From: Hyposmocoma kahamanoa
Taxonomy: Eukaryota; Arthropoda; Insecta; Lepidoptera; Cosmopterigidae
Direction of reading: 5' to 3'
Assembly: GCF_003589595.1 (NCBI RefSeq)
Contig: NW_020654748.1
Span: 3,930,874 to 3,994,873 of the forward strand
Length of the DNA stretch: 64,000 bases
The translations under genes and the position numbers were made by a program. The notes under the pieces were generated by a model. The model was not told where the DNA came from. It was given only the letters and a program-made list of their open reading frames with translations, and searched no databases. This document shows positions 44,346-55,556 of this stretch, piece by piece (position 1 is the stretch's first letter; each line of letters begins with the position of its first letter).

Positions 44346-45518
44346 AATATGACATTTGTATTATATAATATGATATTGGACATGACCTTTACAGAATAAG
44401 AGAATTTGTCATAATCGTTAACCTTGTGAGTGGGTTGCAGTGATCGTCAAAGCTTAACCAAAGAGTGATTATAGTGAGATAATAATCGCTAAAAATTTCT
44501 AACACGGCAGTAATCTCCAGTCGTTGATTCACCTTTTGACTTAATAATGCCATATCTAGTAGTAGGTTAGCTCCTTGTAAAAGAGTACCTCCAGGGATGT
44601 ACCGTAATGTAACCAGTAGCAGTAAATCAAGCAGTAATGGAGCATTGCTGCATTCCGGTTTTGAAGGGTATGGGTGCTGGCGTAATTAGAGGCACATGGG
44701 ACTTGTCAACTTATGTCTCAAGGTGACGGGCGCAGTGGGCGTGCCCCTGAGGTCTTTGAGGTTTGAAGCACTGAATGGCAGTACAACTCTTATGGACAGG
44801 TGTGTTACTTAAGACCTGGGGGCCTACCATAACCATTCCAATAACAATCTTATTTCAATGGAAGCTTAAAATAAGCTTATTATAACATTAGCCATATTCG
44901 TACCATGACAAACCAGTCAACCAAGTAATGTATTATTGCTAAAGTGATTGAAAGAACGAATGATTTCCTAATATTGTCTATAACTTTCTACAGAATAGGA
45001 AATATATAACGCTATTGAACTATATAATGCTATCTCTTTCTTTTTTGATGTTCCGAATTGTCTTAACGTAGTATAATAATTAAGTAGGGGGACCGGGGCC
45101 AGAATTAATAAAAATAATATTTTCAGTTGTAGGTTCAAAACGCGATAACATTCTGACTTCATTTTTGTGTTAAATGATGCTTAAACTATTCACTTATCAT
45201 AATCTTGCCATTAGTTTGATAAAAAATGGTTAATTTTTTCAGATATTCATATTTAGTCAGAAAAGTCGGTTGTTAGTAGGTACTTACCCCGCGTTCGGGG
45301 TTACAATTAACGCATCTGAGGTAAGTATTAACAGAAGGGGCAAGAATTAACATACTTGGCTTAATCCGTCATTATTAAAACAAAATATTAATTTACAATA
45401 ATCATATTTTTTATTAAGTTAAATAATTAACATCAGACTTAAAAAGTTGAAACACTTTGCTATAACAACAATGTTTCAGCTTTATAAACGAAAAGAAACA
45501 AAAAACCAAACAAAACCT

Positions 45519-45528
45519 NNNNNNNNNN
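45519..45528. other. Assembly gap (10 N)
   Basis: Ten undetermined bases. Any frame read across them is unreliable, and the true gap size is unknown. Confidence 0.99.
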
Positions 45529-45529
45529 A

Positions 45530-45671
45530 ATTTCTGTTTTTTCTTTCTTCTTCCAGCGCTTGTTTTTTGGGTGTGTCGGTAAGATTTGATTACAAACTTT
45601 CTCGTGGGTTTACGATTCAATTGAATTTGTGGCTGAGATTTTGGCAGAGGTCTTACGATTTCGATTAGAAA
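45530..45671 (-). pseudogene. Basic coding-like fragment of the pogo-like element
   Basis: The minus strand reads PLPKSQPQIQLNRKPTRKFV and then a lysine/arginine-rich run (GRRKKKQK) before the assembly gap at 45519-45528, so its continuation cannot be read. The composition resembles a nuclear-localisation segment. Its relation to the helix-turn-helix piece upstream is unproven. Confidence 0.3.
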
Positions 45672-45822
45672 ACATTCTACCACTCATAGTCCAGCAACCG
45701 TTTCCCTAGGCATTTATTCTCTCACCTCAGATTCATTTACACTTCAAATTGGTATACAGTACTTATATTTTTACATGCTTGAAGGTTCAGCCACTGGTTC
45801 ACTAGACATTAAATTTGTTATG

Positions 45823-46005
45823 TCACATAGCCACTTCTACTGCGACTCCTGCTTTCCTCTTTAGCACAAATTTGAACAGTGTGACGTAGCGGAGTTGAAA
45901 TTCTGTGGCTGTTTCCCTGTAGTTTCTTTTCTTCTCCATTATTTCAAGAGCAGCTGACTCGTAATCCTTCAAGGAAGTCAAAGCCTTGAGTAGTTTTTCA
46001 TCCTC
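45823..46005 (-). pseudogene. Helix-turn-helix-like exon of the pogo-like element
   Basis: After an acceptor-like TTTTTTTTGTTACAAATTACAG the minus strand reads HEDEKLLKALTSLKDYESAA, LEIMEKKRNYRETATEFQL, RYVTLFKFVLKRKA, then a TGA stop at 45825-45823. The layout (an E-L-x-KAL helix, YRETA..F, then TLFKFV.KRK) resembles psq/CENP-B-type DNA-binding domains at the N-terminus of pogo-family transposases. It has no ATG and would need an upstream exon. Family by pattern only. Confidence 0.4.
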
Positions 46006-47155
46006 ATGCTGTAATTTGTAACAAAAAAAAATTGTAAAAGGTATACATAAAATAAAATAATGTAAAAAAAAATCCAGACTCCCTCTTAATACTAGCCCAA
46101 CGTCGGGGTAAGAATTAACTAGTTAATACTTGCCCCGTCTGTTTTGTTAATTTTAGCCCCATGGATACTTTTTCAATTAAAAAAATCATAGCTAAAAATA
46201 ATTTACAATGGCATTAATAAAGCCATGTAGTTTTATTGAGAATAAAACCAGCTTATAACACGTAATAATAACACGCCAAAATCAATTATTCTGCACTAAA
46301 ATTAAGAAATCGTAAGGTGAAAAAAATCTTTACCTGCCAAAAATAGACGCACATAACACGCTCCCATGACGTACTAATGGCAACTGGTGCGTTTCAACCT
46401 GAGCAGCACTGTCGCGGGCACAAATTTGAACAATCGCTAATGTTTTTTAGACAATCACTTGTTAATACTTACCCCTGTTAATTAAAGCCCCTATTAATAT
46501 TATTTACATTCAGAGAATTTTAACTGTTAAAAAAGAACAGTATGTAATAATAAAATCTAGTAAAATTTCGTTGTTTTCAATTATTTTTCCGCATTTTCAT
46601 GAAGAAAAATAAATAAAACAAGCTGAGCCTTGATAGTCACGTTGTGAATTCGGAATTATAGTCTAGTGTCAATTGTTAGAGTCGCCAAGGAGCATACAGA
46701 TGTCGCTGTCATAATTTTACGAAATAAACATCGCGCATTTTTATTTAACGAGAAATGATTTCCTATGTACAATTAAATAAAAAAACAAACAAAATATTGA
46801 AGAGATTTATGTAAATAAATAAGTTCAACTTAACTTTTAATTATTACAAATCAATATTTAGACAATAAATTCGAAAATAACATCGTTTCCACTGCATCGG
46901 AGTAATTATATTAAGATTGTGACATTTGACATAAGAACAATATTACTTGAATGTTAAAGTCGCGTCATAGTACGAATGAATAGTTACAAAACTGCCAATA
47001 AAACATCATAGTTTAACATTATAATAAGCTTACTTTAAGCGCGTCTTGGTACGAAAAGTCAAGGTAAGGTTAAAGTAACATTGTTTTAAGAGGTTGTGGT
47101 AGGCCCTAGGTGCACGACTTGTCGCCCTGTCACTTGATGTTATAAAAAAAATCTG

Positions 47156-47262
47156 CAAAATGACAATTTTTCAAGAGGGAGATTTAAAGATTCCGCGAAC
47201 GAAATTATTTGATAGCTTTTTTTACGCTTAAATAGGAGAGTTATAAAATTTCAATATAAATA
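47156..47262 (+). repeat. Dispersed repeat J, copy 3
   Basis: TTTCAAGAGGGAGATTTAAAGATTCCGCGAAC and ATAGGAGAGTTATAAAATTTC match the copies near 3.5, 29.2 and 56.8 kb. It lies immediately after the 3' end of a SINE-B. Confidence 0.55.
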
Positions 47263-47502
47263 GATAATTTATTTCATGTAGTTATTATTTTTGTGTCTTG
47301 CATTTGATAAAAGCACTATTGACGTATGATCACCCGTGGCTTTGATATTTTATTTAAATTACTTTTTAAAAATGTATTTTGTACTTTCGCGATGTCCGGT
47401 TAATGGTAATGATTAATGTTTGGAAATTTGTATTTTAAATAAATGAGATTCCTATTCCGAAATTCCGTATTTTGCATTTTCTATATTGTATATGTTTATA
47501 AT

Positions 47503-47788
47503 ATTAAGATGAGACGAACGAGTTGTGCGCCTGGTGGTAAGCTATACGCCTGTCCATAACAGTTACAGTGCCACTCAGAGCTTTAAATCGCAAAGATATG
47601 AGGGGCACTGCCACTGCGCATATCACCTTCAGACTTAAGTTGACAAGTCCCATGTGCTGTAATTTCACCAGCACCCTTACCCTTGAAAGCCGGAAAGCAG
47701 TAAAGTTCACATTACTGCTTGGCAGTAGAAGTAGGTAAGGTGGCAGTACTTCCCTGGACGAACTCTCTCAGACGGAGTTCTATTACTA
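47503..47788 (-). repeat. SINE-B, near full length
   Basis: One of the two most complete uninterrupted copies (the other is 33366-33655). Reading backwards it has TAGAACTCCGTCTGAGAGAG at its 5' end, the hairpin region, ACTTAAGTCTGAAGGTGATA, and the 3' end CACAACTCGTTCGTC. The 204-bp minus-strand frame across it is only the SINE. Confidence 0.85.
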
Positions 47789-48417
47789 TTGAATATGTAA
47801 GAAAGTATTCTGTAATTTATATTTTAATTAAGTCATAGCATGTATTTTGTTCAGCCTTGAATGTATGTATGAAAGACGTAGAAGCAAATAGTTAGCGGGA
47901 TTTAATGGAATATTTATAGCTTTATATTTAAATTTGACTATCACTTAATGGTACGTGGTATGGAGTAGAGCCGCTAGAGACAGAGAAAGGTGGAAGCACC
48001 CGGAGGAGGCTTCTTGATGAATGTATTTTGATAATTATTTGATATTCACGAAATTGATAGAAACAACAACAAAATGCTACCACTAAAATGTATTGCCATG
48101 GATTTATGTCAGAAACATATAAAAATGTGTCAAATGTCAATCTAAAGAAAGTCGCAAACCAACTCGCTTTCCCAAAGATTTTTCTTCGTGTTTATGGTTT
48201 CCACACTTAGTCGTTTCTAGTAAAAAGTTTAAGACGTAATAGAATAATGGTATTATATGTATATCGGCAAATTATCATGATAAATATCAAAGAAAATAAC
48301 TATCTTAATAATTTAGAGCCCTGTATTTATCGCTGAAATCGCAGAAATATACTAACTACCTATCTGAGAAAACTATTGAGTCTCTAAATAACGTTTAACT
48401 TTATTCGAAATCGAAGA

Positions 48418-48523
48418 TTTTTTATGGTACCAAGTGACTAGACGAGCAAGTGCCTCTGGTGGTAAGTGACACGCTTATCCATAACAGTTGCAGTGGCACT
48501 CGTAGCTTTAAATCGCAAAGATC
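48418..48523 (-). repeat. SINE-B, 3' part
   Basis: Minus-strand 3' part with TTTTTTATGGTACCAAGTGA, CTCTGGTGGTAAGTGACACG and CCATAACAGTTGCAGTGGCA, ending at TTTAAATCGCAAAGATCGAT. Confidence 0.75.
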
Positions 48524-50103
48524 GATCGATTGACTGATACGTAATTAAAATATTAAATTAAGAATAAAATAAATAGAAAATAAATTGTAGTATGCGTCTA
48601 ACATTATAAGTTTTATCCTGTTTTGTAAAGTCTGAAATAAAGCTTTATTATTATTAACATCATGATACTGTTCTATTATATGTGTGGTAACTTATAATAA
48701 GTATCGTAAAGTACTTAACGGTATACAAAAGTAAGTTATATGCAATAGTGTAAGATATTGGATATGGTAAACCAACTTGAAATCTAGGTCCTTTCCTACT
48801 TACATTCGCAACTATCTATCAGATGCGCTGCATGAGTTGTATAAGACATTGCAACATATACAGCACTCACTCTTATGTGCATTATTATTATTTTTTTATG
48901 TAAAGTAACCTACATACAGTGGTACAATCATTGTAACGTCTTTTTTCTTCTTGACCAACAACCAGCGGTTTTAATGTTGTGATTACGTAGGCAGTTAAAA
49001 CATGTATAGTCGAGGGTTTAGTGATAACTGATAACTTTATAGAATATGATTTAATAACATCTTGAATTGTGACAGTGTCTATGACAATTTTAAGTTTCTT
49101 AAAGCGTCTTTAACTGCGTTTTGTGATCTATTTGCGAGGATATAAACGTAGATGTTATAAAGTCCTAAATATTGATTAATAAAATTGGCTCATTAATCAC
49201 TGCAAACATTATTAGTGACGTCAATGACATAACCTTTGTATACTTAGTGCGTATGAAATCGATCCATCGATGTAGTTTATTTATATTATAAGACGCTCGA
49301 CCAGTTTTTTTGCTCGTATTTAGTATGTAGGTAGTTTTAGTCATTAAGGGGCAACGTAGGAGCTTCTATAATAAGATTCCGAGTGATAATCAAAATTTGC
49401 CATTTACGAGGTTTAAAACTTTATTGTAAAGGTTATTATACAGCTTCTGAGTATTTGGATGACAAAAATTCGTAGTAGTGGCTCGTTCAGCTCTTATAGA
49501 TTGGTAGTTCGTTATTATTATGTTATCATTAGATTGCCCTGAGTTATTGAATATGTTGCTATTTAATACCCCTTGTAGGTTGCTCAGGAAAAGCGTTTAC
49601 AACTTTTTGCCGTACCAGTTTCAAAAACGAATCTCAGTCATTTCACTCTTTCGTCAAGGCTCTGCAGGACGTATAACTTGCTTTCCAAATCACATGATTT
49701 GGACATTGGTCTTGGTTTAAACAGTTACAAAAGAAGGCTGGGTGATATTATAAATACATAAATTACATTTCAATTAATTTTATAGTACTTAGTAAATTCT
49801 CCCAAATTTATATTTTAATATTTTTAAATTTAAATTTTTGTGTATATCGATTTTATAAGTAGATAGATTAATTATATATTGGCATAATTTAAAACAACAA
49901 TAATTTTGTTAATATTTCATAGCGTATTGTTGTCATTGCATGCTGTGATGTTCCTTAAGTGTAGAAGCACTTAGTTTTAAGCTATTATTTTCGATATTTA
50001 ATGTGTAGTGTTTTTCTATATGGAATGTCCTGAATAAATATATAAATAATCTCGACTTATGATGTGTGAAATTAATATTGTAAACGATAAACGTATTTCA
50101 ATG
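48524..50103. other. No recognised feature except a possible LINE tail
   Basis: AT-rich sequence. CTGAAATAAAGCTTTATTATTATTA at 48631-48655 looks like the 3' end of a retroelement. Nothing else is supportable, and the short frame near 49520 has no family resemblance. Confidence 0.45.
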
Positions 50104-50225
50104 TGGGTATATTTATAAAGAGCGACCCTTAGAGTTTCTTGCTCCTTCTTCTCAGAGTTTAATCATTATGACGATGTCAAGTGTAATTTACTTATCTATG
50201 AAATAAAGAATTATTTGAGTTTTGG
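50104..50225 (+). repeat. LINE/SINE 3' tail family E, copy 3
   Basis: A short element with TATGACGATGTCAAGTGTAA, TTACTTATCTATGAAATAAAG and a TTATTTGAGTTTTG end. The same block appears inverted at 4478-4573 and 44053-44155. The AATAAAG near the end looks like a retroelement 3' tail. Confidence 0.6.
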
Positions 50226-50857
50226 TTTAGTCTGTAGACTGTAGTACATGCACATGTAAGTAAATGTAAACTTTCAATATGTTTGCCTAATATTTGGGTG
50301 GATAAAACGAAACTATTAGTTTGTTACATGTCAAATCCTATATACATCCTGTGTTTTTTTCAAATAAACAATTATGAAAAAGGTTCAGTGGTGCAGATCG
50401 AATTCAGGACCTCTCGACTAACAGATTCACTGCATAGTTGCTGTTGCTGAAAGTTCTATGGAACCTGTAAGATGTTTTGATGTTTTTTTACATCGCTATA
50501 AAAATACGCTGAAGTAATGACAAAAAACTCTTTGCGTGGTACTGTGTACTATTTGGACGCAATTTTATAGAAACATTATGTCAACGCGCGTTCTGTGTGT
50601 TAATATCGTGATCGTAATGGCAACGGAATGAAATTACTAACAACTATATTATTAAGTAGATAAGTGACATACTATTGCGGTTGTACATTTTCAGTTATTA
50701 TATATGATATTTTACATCTCAATTTCGAAGCGTCTTAAATATATTTACGTTTTAATAGAAATCTTAAATATAAAAATACTATATTTTTTTTCTAATTTTG
50801 TTAACTTAACGGGTTAGGTTAGATTAGTAGATATTATATTTCCAGTGGGTCGATAGG

Positions 50858-51553
50858 AGACACGGGCTCCCAACGTACCGGCTTGTGCAGGTACTGTCCG
50901 GGCACGGCTGCTTCGGGCACTACTTGCACAAAGTCGCCAAGAGGGAGGCCTCAACGTCCTCCCATGAGTGCGGCGATGCGGACTATACGGCAAAACACAC
51001 CTTAGAGGTGTGCAATCGCTGGAGTGCGCAACGCAAGCTCTGGTAGCGACTATAGGGGAAGATCTCTCGCTGCCTAGCGTGGTATCTGCCATGCTAAGCG
51101 ACGAGGAATCGTGAGAGGCAGTGGTCTTCTTTTGCCAGGAGGTCATCTCGCAAAAGGAAGCCGCGCAACGGGTGCGCGAATTCGCAGTCGACGCGAACCC
51201 GCTCCGGCGCAGGCGGCGGGGAAGAAGGCGAGTGCAGTTCGCTGCTCGCCTAATTCCTTAGTGAGGCCAGTGGACAAGAGACGGGGATCCCTTGCCCGCA
51301 TTGCACGGTCTCACCCGTCTAGGGGGATGGGTTAAGCGACCGACCCTCCCCTCTTTAGCGCGGGAAATTTGGCAAAAGCCAAGGTGGCCGGGGGCATCGT
51401 TGTGGTAGAATCCTCGGGATCCCACGGTGCCCACAACACCCGGCCAAGAGGGTGCGCCGGGGGTTGATAGTAGGTATGCCCTCCATCGGAGGGTCAGTCT
51501 CACATAACCCTCGAGCCTTCCCGGGCTCCTTAAAACATTTCCCCCGATAAAAA
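50858..51553 (+). pseudogene. R1-clade LINE, ORF2 C-terminus plus 3'UTR and poly(A)
   Basis: The plus-strand frame reads LPTYRLVQVLSGHGCFGHYL, a degenerate zinc knuckle HECGDADYTAKHTLEVC, then after a frameshift near 51045 LVATIGEDLSLPSVVSAML, FFCQEVISQKEAAQRV and an Arg-rich tail. This is the end of an R1-like reverse transcriptase protein (remembered family). TGG has become TGA near 51112, and the first cysteine of the knuckle is lost. A GC-rich 3'UTR follows, with an A-rich tail at 51549. It is much more GC-rich than its surroundings and lacks everything 5'. Confidence 0.8.
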
Positions 51554-51892
51554 AAAAGAAAAAAGTAGATCTTATATTTAATAAAGACTGAACAATAAAT
51601 TAAACTATGTTTCCATTACATTTCTAGCATTTTCAGGTTATATTTGTAAAGAAAAATGGCGGTATCGTCTGTAACTCTTAATTATTCCGATATCTCTATA
51701 TTACCACTTAAAAGCACTATTTAATCTCAGTCTAGTGCTCTAAGAGCTAAAAAGATAAATCACAACCTAGTTTTTATCTTTTAGTTTAAGCAGTCTTAAA
51801 CACACTGAATCAGCTTTTGGTGATATACGAGTAGTAGGGTCTCTTGTACATCGAACATCTTAAAAGGGCTATAAGAGTCAGTAACGTTCACA

Positions 51893-52065
51893 CATAATTA
51901 TTAATACAAGAATCGAACACTAACACACAGAAAAAATGCCTTCGATCCGGCCGGATTCAAACCGACGTCTTCTAGCAAACCGTGTCTAATGCTATGCCAA
52001 CTAACAACTAATCCACGGAACGAACTGGCGGACCTTACGAATTTTTCTATGAGCTTGTTGCAGAT
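51893..52065 (-). repeat. SINE-K (tRNA-like), copy 2
   Basis: Read on the minus strand: GTTCGTTCCGTGGATTAG, TTGGCATAGCATTAGACACG, TTTGCTAGAAGACGTCGG, then a B-box-like TTTGAATCCGGCCGGATCG and a short AT tail. It matches 3266-3455. The A/B-box-like spacing suggests a tRNA-derived SINE. Confidence 0.6.
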
Positions 52066-52071
52066 TTATTA

Positions 52072-52250
52072 GCTGTAGAGCTCCTTGTGAAAGAGTTCGT
52101 CCAGGGAAGTACTACCACCTTATCTATTTCTGCCGCCAAGCAGTAATGTCAGCATTACTGTGTTCCGGTTTTGAAGCGTAAGGGTGCTGGTGAAATTACA
52201 GGCACATGGAACTTGTCAACTTATGTCTCATGGGTGACGGGCGCAGTAAT
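52072..52250 (+). repeat. SINE-B, 5' part
   Basis: A well-preserved 5' half: TAGAGCTCCTTGTGAAAGAG, GTCCAGGGAAGTACT, the hairpin CAGTAATG..CATTACTG and GGTGACGGGCGCAGT. It stops abruptly after GCAGT; the 3' half and poly(A) are absent. Confidence 0.8.
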
Positions 52251-54045
52251 AATTTAAGGACGTTGTTGTATATGTGAGTAGAGTTGTATGGATGGAAGCG
52301 ATTCCACTTATATTTTGCTGTTAAACAACTTCAATTTACATGCAATTTTGCTTTCGTATATTTTGTATTGCAGCGATGACAGGTTTCTTTCTCTATACGC
52401 GCTAACAAGGTCAATGTAGAGAAAAAAAATGAGGAGGATTTTTTAATTTATTGGTTTTGGCAACAAGCCCAGCAACGTAAACTAGTTTTATAAATAAAAT
52501 TTAAAAATACACACGAAAAGGTGATGATGTGATGTTGTACGTATACGTATTTACACTTACGTATCATTATCAAAATAAAATTATTATAGTTTATATTTAC
52601 GTTACTGATTAACTTCCGAAGTGCTCTTTTAATAGGATAATGTTAAAAAATAATACTAATTGAACAAAAAAAAATGCAATGTAGTAATGAAATATTAGGA
52701 AAAATATGAATTATGAAATTAAAAGAAAAGTAAATAAAGTAAAATTTTCAACGCTTCAAAAGCATCTTGGGGAGTTCTGAGGAGCTGATCATCTTTTTAA
52801 AGGCACCTTAATTGCGCTATTTATATGAAACAAAAAAATAAATGATTTAAATCTGAAAATCAACTATTACAAAAGAAGCAAGACGAGTTGAATTGTCATT
52901 TAAGTCTTCTTAAATGTGCAGAAAATTTACTATGACCAATGCGTAACCTACACAATTGAGTAATATATGGTGTTCCTAAATATAATGGCATTCTTTTCGA
53001 ACCAAGTTTTATTTGAAGGTATTATCTGAATCGCAGCCAACCGTTTGCCTTTGACATTTTTATAATTGTGTATGGACATGGATCCTTAAAGGATGGAAAA
53101 AAAGGATCACATAATATATTTAATAGGAAGGAATAATAACTTTTTAAAAAATCTGTGTAAAATGACAAAAATTTTTTGGAACATAATCTTTGTTCCTGCA
53201 AAGTCGTTCCGTTTCATGCTGACTTTCATATCCCAACGTAATTAATGCAATCTTTTGTAATACGTCGTATGACTGAACAATAAGTTACGAAGATTCAATA
53301 ACGTTCCACTCGTATGTCACTTTATTGTTCAATTAAAAAAACCAATCTTGTTTTACAGGTTTGTATTCACTTCAACGAAACTTATGTATATAATAAATTA
53401 TGAAACATTATTATATATCGTTAGCTAAATTCGTAAACCTCATTAATGTAAATTTTAAAGAAGCACCAAAACGGTATTACTTGAAATAATTCTGTGACAA
53501 TCTATGATTATACCTTTATTTTATGACTAAAAAAAGGTATATTTTAAGCTTTAATTGCTCGATATTTAGCTTGAAGTGTAAAAAAAGGGAATTACATCTA
53601 AAAATGAAGTTACGACTTTTGCAAATGTAGCCTGCGATATAGTGTTGTTAGTAATAAGTTTTTAAGCACTTGGAGTAGTTTGCAAATAGATTATGGAATT
53701 GAATAATTGAGTTTTCTAAATTAGTCTTTAAGAGGTTGCAGTGCAATGCTACATGCATTTATGAAACTCTACCGCAAGATACTTACAAAATGCAATAAAG
53801 TAACTTGTATACTTAAGAGTTTTGACATACTTATGTAATGTTGTAATTTGTTAAACTCTGCCGATTATTTCTGCAACTCTATATCGAGTATAGAAAATAA
53901 GGATTCGTTACCACACAGGTGGTAAATCTAATAAATATTTTTTATTATAATATTAAGTGTTTACTCCAAAATGCCAATAGATGGCGTGGGCATCGAAATA
54001 AAACACGCAAGCGTTTTGTTCACTTCAAACCCATGTATAACATGC
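52251..54045. other. Long AT-rich stretch without recognised features
   Basis: I see no coding-like frame, no terminal-repeat element and no clear relative of the window's repeat families. Poly(A/T) tracts are common. Old, unrecognisable repeats could be present. Confidence 0.5.
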
Positions 54046-54825
54046 ATGTTTTTTATTTGATAGCAAGCGATGGGACGAACAAGTCGTGCGCCCGTTGGTA
54101 TCCGACACGCCTGTCCATAGCAGTTGCAGTGTCACTCAGAGCTAGGAATGGGTAATATAGCTTTTTCTGAATATCGTATCGAAACTATATATCAATATTC
54201 GAAATCGGATTTCGAAACTATATATTTTCTGAAACTATCTAATCATGGATACAGCCCGCGTGCGCGCTGCGTTGATATATTGCCGTTAGTGATATTCGGA
54301 ATCAGATTTCGAAACTGTATATTATTGGATATAGTTTTACAAGAGCAATGCAGGCCAATGTTAGTATATAGTTTCGAAGACGCAGAAAAAATGGTTTCGC
54401 GTTGACGTCCACTCAGTGAATATCAGATACGAAGCAATATCGGTATATAGTTTGGAAAATATATGATTTCGTGGTGGTATCCATTCGGTAATTGCTCGGC
54501 TTGATTCGGCATCGCTATAAAATACGCGATGTGGAGCAATATCGATATATAGTTTCTAAGATACACGATATCGGCTATTCCATATTGCCACAATATATAG
54601 TTTCAATAACTATATACGATTTGTAACGCCCATTCCTGCTCAGAGCTTTAAATCGCAAAGAAGGGCACTGCCACCGCGCCCGTCACCCTGAGACATACGT
54701 CGACAAGTGTCATGTATCTATAATTTCACCAGCACCCTTACCCTTTAAAATCGGAACGTTGTAATACTCACATTGCCGGCAAAAATAGGTAGGGTGGCAG
54801 TACTTCCCTTGACTAACTCTTTAAA
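54046..54825 (-). repeat. SINE-B copy split by a hAT MITE
   Basis: SINE-B in minus orientation occupies 54046-54142 and resumes at 54639-54825. The left part has the poly(T)-side end, GATGGGACGAACAAGTCGTG and CCATAGCAGTTGCAGTG. The right part has CTCAGAGCTTTAAATCGCAAAG, CACCCTGAGACATACG and GGTGGCAGTACTTCCCTTGA. The break is exactly the insertion of the 496-bp element with its duplicated CTCAGAGC. Confidence 0.85.
54143..54638. mobile_element. hAT-type MITE with exact 8-bp duplication
   Basis: The terminal inverted repeats are TAGGAATGGG and (right end, inverted) CAGGAATGGG. CTCAGAGC flanks both sides (54135-54142 and 54639-54646), duplicated from the host SINE-B. A CAGG..TGGG terminus and an 8-bp duplication identify the hAT superfamily. 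The interior repeats GAAACTATATA and its inverse TATATAGTTTC at least eight times, possible transposase-binding subterminal motifs. The frames across it are chance. Confidence 0.85.
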
Positions 54826-55404
54826 ATTATAGTTAGTTTCTACTCGTTACACTTATTCACAATTACATTACTTTGGTACAAGTCAAAATGGAAAAGCATT
54901 ATACTTACGTGGTGTCGTAATGAGTAAAGATATTTTGAATTTCAATTTATATCCGCAAATTCTGGGGATACTATTTGGGGCAAAATCAACGTTCACGTTG
55001 TTTGAGGTGCATATCTTTTATTATTCAATCTGGTAGTGCAAAACAAAACAGTAGTACCTGCTTTGCTTTGGAAATAGGTATCGCCACTTGTGTTTAATCA
55101 GGACCCCGATTCAGACCTCTTCGATATTTTAACCCAATCGTTCGATTGGATATCGAAATCCTTTTATACATATTTTTGAGACTTTAAAGGCCTAAAATAT
55201 AGAAACGCATTAGTCTTGCATTTAAATTAACAAAATTGAACAAAATCCAGACTTGATTAAAATAATAAGAAATTTCCATATTACATTCTTGCCTTGTAAA
55301 CAATAGGATGTTCGATAACGTCATTCCATAACTGTGTTGGGATCACCAGGTCATGTTTCGACGACCTTCATTGATGAGTGGTTTGCACACCAGTTTTCAT
55401 TGTA
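54826..55404. other. No recognised feature
   Basis: AT-rich DNA between two transposon insertions, with no coding signal and no match to the repeat families in this window. Confidence 0.5.
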
Positions 55405-55556
55405 TCTCCATCTCTGAGGTCCCGGGTTCGATTCCCGGCCGGCTCAAAGTAGAACAACTGACTTTTCTATATTGTCTCGAGTCTGGGTGTTTGTGGCACC
55501 GTCATTGCTTCCGATTTTCATAACACAAGTGCTTTAGTTACTTACGTTGGGATCAG
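55405..55556 (+). repeat. SINE-F (tRNA-like), copy 2
   Basis: A B-box-like GGGTTCGATTCCCGG is followed by TTTTCTATATTGTCTCG, GTCTGGGTGTTTGTGG, TTCCGATTTTCATAACACAAG and TTAGTTACTTACGTTGGGATC. The body matches 11845-12036. No convincing A box remains, so it is a SINE, not a tRNA gene. Confidence 0.65.

Larger units (their letters stand above)
45087..46491 (-). mobile_element. Degenerate pogo/Tc1-like element with GGGG-AATTAAC motifs
   Basis: It starts GGGGGACCGGGGCCAG and ends TTAAAGCCCC, with TA on both sides (45085-45086 and 46492-46493). A motif of the form GGGG(C/T)AAGAATTAAC recurs in both orientations (near 45093, 45297, 45348, 46105, 46121, 46146, 46460, 46478), clustered towards the ends. 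The minus strand keeps two coding-like pieces, one with a helix-turn-helix-like segment. A 10-base assembly gap lies inside. The Tc1/mariner-pogo assignment rests on the TA flanks, the HTH-like piece and subterminal repeats, so it is inference. Confidence 0.5.
44820..47106. mobile_element. 2.3-kb inverted-repeat transposon inside SINE-B
   Basis: The outer ends GGGCCTACCATAACC and inverted GGGCCTACCACAACC, plus inner segments (AAGCTTATTATAACATTA against AAGCTTATTATAATGTTA), form imperfect terminal repeats of about 100 bp. SINE-B sequence lies on both sides. Target duplication is unclear (CTGG/TAGG at most). It carries an inner pogo-like element at 45087-46491, and no transposase of its own was recognised. 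Superfamily unassigned. Confidence 0.65.
44560..47153 (+). repeat. SINE-B copy split by a 2.3-kb transposon
   Basis: SINE-B runs from 44560 (GTAGTAGGTTAGCTCCTTG) to about 44819 (GGACAGGTGTGTTACTTAAG) and resumes at 47107-47153 (AGGTGCACGACTTGTCGC then a poly(A) end). The two parts abut on the SINE-B consensus as seen in other copies, which shows that all the sequence between them arrived later. Confidence 0.78.

Noticed and set aside
50814..51146. 110-codon minus-strand frame
   Set aside because: It is the shadow of the GC-rich R1-type LINE on the plus strand.
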